Source of the DNA: Microbacterium sp. zg-B96
Lineage (GTDB): Bacteria > Actinomycetota > Actinomycetes > Actinomycetales > Microbacteriaceae
Direction of reading: 5' to 3'
DNA length: 64,000 nucleotides
Assembly: GCF_030246865.1 (NCBI RefSeq)
Contig: NZ_CP126738.1
Span: 2,232,001-2,296,000 of the forward strand
Shown: piece after piece, positions 59,882 to 64,000 of the stretch
Layout: each line of letters begins with the position of its first letter
Numbering within the stretch: position 1 is the stretch's first letter
The notes under the pieces: model-generated
Seen by the model: the letters and a program-made list of their open reading frames with translations, nothing else
What the model was told of the DNA's origin: nothing
The model's database searches: none
Position numbers and translations under genes: made by a program

Positions 59882-62800
59882 TCACGCACGCGCCGACTCC
59901 CGCGGCTGCGCCGACTCGTCGCTGCGCCGTAACCGCTGAATCAGATCGGTGATCTGCGCGTCGCTGAAGATCTCGTCGGGTCCTTCCGGTGCGACGCCGT
60001 CGAACGGGTCGTCGTAGAGCCGGCGAGGGTCGAGCTGGCCCGCGATCGTGAGCTGCTGCACCACGAGATCGACGAAGGCGTGCTGGCGGTGGGTGAATCC
60101 GGGGGTTGAGACGAAGTCGGCGAGCGCTTCTTCGATGGCGGACCGGTCCATGCCGACGATCGAGCGGATGAGACGTCCGAGTCCCCCCGCGCCGGCGGCT
60201 TCGTCGTCGAGCTGGCCGGCATCCATGCCGGCCGCAGAGGTGAGAACGTCTTCGAGTTGCTCGAGGTCTACCTCGGTGAGGGCCCGCCCGGTGCGCAGCT
60301 TGTGCAGCGCGACGTCGGAGCGGTTCGCGAGGAATCCGTACAGCTTCTCGCGGAAAGCCCGCCGGTTCAGACCCGGCACCACCCGGCTGAGCGCGACCTC
60401 GCGCGAGGGGTCGAGCGTGTCCTTGAAATTGGTATAGACGATAGCCTGCGACTCGCGCCCGATGAGCCGCGCGAGAGTGCGTAGGTTCACGCGAACCCGC
60501 TCGAGCATCACGACGTCGACCCGCTCCCACCAGGCGGGATCGACGATAGCGTCCAGCAGCGCCGACTGTGCGGAGATTGCCGGGATGCTGCGCTGATCGC
60601 CCAGCGCCTGCGCGATTGCGATGATGCGGGTGGCCGGCGCGGAGGGGACCGGTTCGCCCGCAGCAACGGCGACCTGAGCGTCGAGTACGAGCGCGTCGAA
60701 TCGCTTGGCTGCCTCATCGGGGTCCTGCTCGTTCGCCGCCGGCAGCCCGGCAAGCTCCGCCGCGGCGTCGAGGTCATCGGAGGAGGAGTCCCACGCGTCG
60801 GCGCTGCCGAACCGCTCCACGGCGCGAAGATGCTTGCGCACGAGGAAGTTGTCGCGGTTCATTCCGGCCACAGCCGCTTGCAGCCGTCCGGCGATCCCTG
60901 CGCGCAGCGACGCGGATTCCGGTGACGCGGCCCCGTGCAGTGCGGCGAGCGGGCGCGCACGCAGCAGGAACGTGCGTTCCGAGAGCGACACGGAGCGCGA
61001 AGAGGATGCCGGCGGTAGCTCCTCGTTGAAGAAGTCGATGTTGCCGCACACGTCGAAGATGACGAATTCGCGCTTGTCGTCGCCGGGCCCGTACAGATCG
61101 CGGCGCAGGCGCGTGCCGCGTCCGACCATCTGCCAGAACTTCGTGTGCGAGTGCACCGGCTTGAAGAAGACGAGATTGACGACGTCAGGGACGTCGATGC
61201 GCGTGTCGAGCATGTCGACCGAAATCGCGACGTGCGGGCTCTTCCCGGGCGTGGAGAAATCGTCGATGAGCGTCTGCGCGTACGGCCCCGCCACGTACGT
61301 GATCACCCGCGCGAGCTTCCCGCGCTGCTCGGGGAAGTTCGCGTCGAACCGTTCCTCGATGAACTCTGCGTGCCGCTGATTCTTGGCGAAGACGACCGTC
61401 TTGCCGAGCACGTCGCCGCCCGCAACCCGGCGACCCTCCGAGACGAGCACCTCAAGCACCTTGTCGACGGTGTCTTCGTTGAACAGCCATCGGTTCATCG
61501 CGGCCGCATCGATGGCGTCGGGGATCTCGCCGTCCTGCCACTCCAGCTCGTCCCAACGCTCGCGTTCCGCGTCGGACAGATCGGCGTAGCGGATGCCGCG
61601 TGTCATGAACCCGAGATCGACCGGGCGTGCCACGGGCGGCACGAGGTAGCCGCCGGCGATCGCGTCGTCGAGCTCGAAGGCGTCCGTCGGGACACCGTCA
61701 TCGAGTTCGAAGAGCCGGTAGGTGTTGTGGTCGACGTCGGCGCGGGGCGTCGCGGTGAGGCCGACGACCAGTGCGTCGAAGTAGTCGAAGATCTCGCCGT
61801 AGCGGTTGTAGATCGACCGGTGCGCTTCGTCGACGACGATCATGTCGAAGTAGCCCGGGCCGAAGCGGCGCAGCGCGTCTTGGCCGGCGTCGATGAGTCC
61901 CATCACCGTCTGGTAGGTGGAGACGAAGACGCGGCCCTCGCTGTCGCGATCGGTGACGAGGTTGACCGGGGCGCTGTCGGGAAGGTGGGACTTGAACGCA
62001 CGCACGGCCTGATTGACCAGGGCTGTTCGGTCGGCGAGGAACAGCACCCGCTTCACCCAGTTGGCCTTCTGGAGCACGTCGATGAGCGCAATCACCGTGC
62101 GCGTCTTCCCAGTTCCCGTCGCCATGACGAGCAGCGCACGCCGACGCTCCTTCTCGAAGGCTTCGGTGACGGCGCGGATGGCCCGCAGTTGGTACGGGCG
62201 CTCCACGATCGTGCGGTCGATTGTCGCCGTGGCGAGCGGCTTGAGGGACTGCCGCCGCTGGATCGCGAGTGCGAGCTGATCCTTGGTCATGTACCCGGCA
62301 ACCCGGCGCGGCGGGTAACGGCGATCGTCCCAGAGCCAGGTCTCGTAGCCATTCGTGAAGTAGATCAGCGGGCGCTGACCGAAGTCTCGCTCCAGCGCGT
62401 CAGCGTAAATTTCGGCCTGCAACCGGCCTTCCTTCGCGCTCTTCGTCGTGCGTTTGGCCTCGACGACCGCGAGCGGCTTGCCGTTGTCGCCCCACAGCAC
62501 ATAGTCGACCTTGCCGCCGCCGGAAGGGCTGGGGATGCCCTGCACCGGCCATTCGCGCGCTCTCGGGTCGGTGAGCGCCCAGCCCGCCTCGTTGGGGTGA
62601 AGATCGATGAGATCGCGGCGCGTCTCGGCCTCGGTCGCCAGCGTCGGATCCGGAATGCCGAGCTCGGCGTTCGCTCGGGCGTTCTCGGCCTTCGCCGCCT
62701 CGGCGGCCTCGCGCAGCTCCTGGAGCTCATGCTTCAGCGCCCCGTTGCGCTCCCTCTCTTCGGCGAGGGCGCGGCGTGCGTCCTCGAACTCGACCTGGGC

Positions 62801-63265
62801 CCGCTCGAGGTCGGCGCGAGTCTGCCGGATCACGGTGGCGGGCGCAGGCGGCACCAGCGCGAAATCGAAAGGAGCGGGGGTGCCCGCGCCCGCGTCGCCG
62901 TAGCAGTGGTCGAGCCAGCGGCAGATCGGGTGCAGCTGCTCGAGGGAGCCGCGCGCGCGTCCGAGCGGCATCTCCTGCTCCTTGTGCACCGCATCGTTGC
63001 CGATCTGTCGTACGAGCCGCAGGCTGCCGTCGACATTCGCGCCGACCGCATCGCGGAAAGGCTGCTGCGCCGTCAGGTTCGCGAAAGAGCCGTCGTACGG
63101 CCGCGGGAGAGCTTTTGCGGCGTAGATCCACTCGGTGAACATCTCGCCGGCACGTCGCGCATAGGTCGCCGACGCGCGGGGGTCGCTGCGCAGGTACGAC
63201 TCAGCGCGGGATGCGGCGTCCCAGACTTTCGGCCAGCGATCCCGGACGAAGTCGAAGTTCCCCAC
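59882..63265 (-). CDS. Stand-alone HsdR-like helicase-nuclease
   Basis: 1127 residues. N-terminal DUF4145-like domain (RRAGEMFTEWIYAAKALPRP, IGNDAVHKEQ), a coiled coil at about 150-205 (RADLERAQVEFEDARRALAE), and an HSDR_N nuclease with VDYVLW and VVEAKRTT (D...ExK, about residues 250-275). An SF2 motor follows: VMATGTGKTRT, VVDEAHRSIY, GLTATPRAD, and QMVGRGTRLRRD. The C-terminus resembles the EcoEI-type R subunit. There is no HsdM or HsdS gene on either side, so this is either an orphan R subunit or a single-gene defence protein. ATG 63265 fits the conserved N-terminus. Confidence 0.88.
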   Translation of the reverse strand: MGNFDFVRDRWPKVWDAASRAESYLRSDPRASATYARRAGEMFTEWIYAAKALPRPYDGSFANLTAQQPFRDAVGANVDGSLRLVRQIGNDAVHKEQEMPLGRARGSLEQLHPICRWLDHCYGDAGAGTPAPFDFALVPPAPATVIRQTRADLERAQVEFEDARRALAEERERNGALKHELQELREAAEAAKAENARANAELGIPDPTLATEAETRRDLIDLHPNEAGWALTDPRAREWPVQGIPSPSGGGKVDYVLWGDNGKPLAVVEAKRTTKSAKEGRLQAEIYADALERDFGQRPLIYFTNGYETWLWDDRRYPPRRVAGYMTKDQLALAIQRRQSLKPLATATIDRTIVERPYQLRAIRAVTEAFEKERRRALLVMATGTGKTRTVIALIDVLQKANWVKRVLFLADRTALVNQAVRAFKSHLPDSAPVNLVTDRDSEGRVFVSTYQTVMGLIDAGQDALRRFGPGYFDMIVVDEAHRSIYNRYGEIFDYFDALVVGLTATPRADVDHNTYRLFELDDGVPTDAFELDDAIAGGYLVPPVARPVDLGFMTRGIRYADLSDAERERWDELEWQDGEIPDAIDAAAMNRWLFNEDTVDKVLEVLVSEGRRVAGGDVLGKTVVFAKNQRHAEFIEERFDANFPEQRGKLARVITYVAGPYAQTLIDDFSTPGKSPHVAISVDMLDTRIDVPDVVNLVFFKPVHSHTKFWQMVGRGTRLRRDLYGPGDDKREFVIFDVCGNIDFFNEELPPASSSRSVSLSERTFLLRARPLAALHGAASPESASLRAGIAGRLQAAVAGMNRDNFLVRKHLRAVERFGSADAWDSSSDDLDAAAELAGLPAANEQDPDEAAKRFDALVLDAQVAVAAGEPVPSAPATRIIAIAQALGDQRSIPAISAQSALLDAIVDPAWWERVDVVMLERVRVNLRTLARLIGRESQAIVYTNFKDTLDPSREVALSRVVPGLNRRAFREKLYGFLANRSDVALHKLRTGRALTEVDLEQLEDVLTSAAGMDAGQLDDEAAGAGGLGRLIRSIVGMDRSAIEEALADFVSTPGFTHRQHAFVDLVVQQLTIAGQLDPRRLYDDPFDGVAPEGPDEIFSDAQITDLIQRLRRSDESAQPRESARA

Positions 63266-63455
63266 GAACTGCTCCCGGCGGCAGGTTCGGCCCTGCCTGC
63301 CGCCATGTTAGCGAAGTGCCTCGGCTTCATCGCATTCCATACTCACGCACCGTGGATGCGCCAATGTCGGAGGTCTGGTGTGTCCTGTTCTATTGGCCAT
63401 CGGCCGGTGGCGCACCCCTGGGGATATGCGCCTCGCACGACCAGAGAGTCCTGTC

Positions 63456-64000
63456 ATGTCCGAGAACAGCAACAACACCGAGACGCACGTCGAGACCCCG
63501 AACGGGCAGCCGCCGGCGGGCTGGTACCCCGATCCGCAGAATCCTGAGAGCGGCAAGCGCTACTGGGACGGAGCAGCGTGGACCGAGCACGCGTCGGTGC
63601 GCGACGCTTCCGGCGCGCTCGTGCATCCGCCGGTTCCGCCTGCGGCCGAAGCCTCCGAGGCCGGCGCAGTGGCCGTCTCCACGAAGCGGGGGCTGTCGAG
63701 CCTCAGATGGTGGCAGTGGGGCCTCATCGCGCTGGGCGCGCTCGTGCTGAGCAGCATCATCTCCACCGCTATCAGCGGCAGCGGTTCCGCCGACGATGCG
63801 TCTGCCGAAAGGCCGGTGGCCGTCGCAGAGGAGGACGAGGCAGAGGAGCTCGTCGATGAAGAGCCGGAGGACACCACCGTCGTCGTGCCTGATGTCGTCG
63901 GGACGCCGGTGGCCGAGGCGCGGGTCGCCGTCGAGGCCGCCGGGTTCGTCTTCGTAGTGGATGCCGGTGTGGGCGAGGACTGGGTGATCCTCTCCCAGGG
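63456..64000 (+). CDS. DUF2510 / PASTA-domain membrane protein (3' end outside window)
   Basis: 181 codons are visible. The N-terminal DUF2510 motif GWYPDPQNPESGKRYWDGAA then WTEH; a membrane helix WWQWGLIALGALVLSSIIS at about 88-106; an acidic linker (EEDEAEELVDEEPED); then the start of a PASTA domain (VVVPDVVGTPVAEARVAVEA, AGFVFVV). DUF2510 sits on the cytoplasmic side; PASTA domains bind peptidoglycan precursors outside. A cell-wall-related role is likely. The frame is still open at base 64000. Confidence 0.85.
   Translation, partial: MSENSNNTETHVETPNGQPPAGWYPDPQNPESGKRYWDGAAWTEHASVRDASGALVHPPVPPAAEASEAGAVAVSTKRGLSSLRWWQWGLIALGALVLSSIISTAISGSGSADDASAERPVAVAEEDEAEELVDEEPEDTTVVVPDVVGTPVAEARVAVEAAGFVFVVDAGVGEDWVILSQ

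Noticed and set aside
61145-63547. 800-codon open frame antisense to the hsdR-like gene
   Set aside because: Shadow frame; HsdR motifs are continuous on the minus strand.
1-64000. CRISPR arrays, tRNA or rRNA genes, attachment sites
   Set aside because: No regularly spaced repeats, cloverleaf-like or rRNA-like sequence was noticed; a tRNAscan or attachment-site search would be needed to be sure about the island borders.

Overview
The window is high-GC, densely coded DNA from an actinobacterium, most probably Microbacteriaceae (Microbacterium-like). I base this on the strong G/C third-position bias, the frequent Asp-Ala codon pair gat-gcc, a DUF222/HNH protein of the 13E12 type, LuxR-type ATPase (LAL) regulators, DUF2510 and PASTA proteins, and a fused oleBC olefin gene. 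No rRNA, tRNA or CRISPR array was seen. Gene identities come from reading translated motifs; no database search was run.

1-16 kb is mostly metabolic. It holds a TetR remnant at the edge, a DUF222/HNH nuclease, and a carbohydrate locus (GH13 glucosidase, two ABC permeases, a lipoprotein binding protein, divergent LacI regulator). A complete head-to-head olefin operon follows (oleA, fused oleBC, oleD), then a DUF4242 protein and a LAL regulator.

16-38 kb is mixed. It has a GH15 hydrolase with an MFS exporter, two tail-to-tail gene relics (CGNR zinc finger, LOTUS/OST-HTH), and a large protein with a collagen-like Gly-X-Pro tract and a metzincin-type zinc site. A MerR operon diverges from a second LAL regulator. 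Downstream genes (NAD(P)-binding protein, two-gene ABC transporter, acetyltransferase, broken CPBP protease) are preceded by near-identical 19-bp-spacer promoters resembling MerR targets. An MFS gene and an alcohol dehydrogenase gene face each other with both 5' ends missing, which looks like a deletion scar.

38-63 kb reads as a defence island with its own graveyard. It contains: an ADP-ribosylglycohydrolase/tyrosine-phosphatase fusion next to a putative ADP-ribosyltransferase; an McrC relic; a five-gene overlapping operon with DISARM-type DrmA and DrmB plus a GHKL-ATPase/helicase giant, a membrane-anchored alpha/beta hydrolase and a 52-aa protein; a UvrD-type helicase relic; a restriction-modification cassette (Vsr, NaeI-like nuclease, C5 methyltransferase, NgoMIV-like nuclease) whose two nucleases belong to different families known for the same site, GCCGGC; an IS481 transposase relic; and a stand-alone HsdR-like helicase-nuclease. 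A DUF2510/PASTA membrane protein runs off the right edge.

The best candidates for something undescribed are the DrmA/DrmB operon with unusual partners (42838-54475), the double-nuclease GCCGGC cassette (55128-59127), and the ADP-ribosyl transferase/hydrolase pair (39465-41502).
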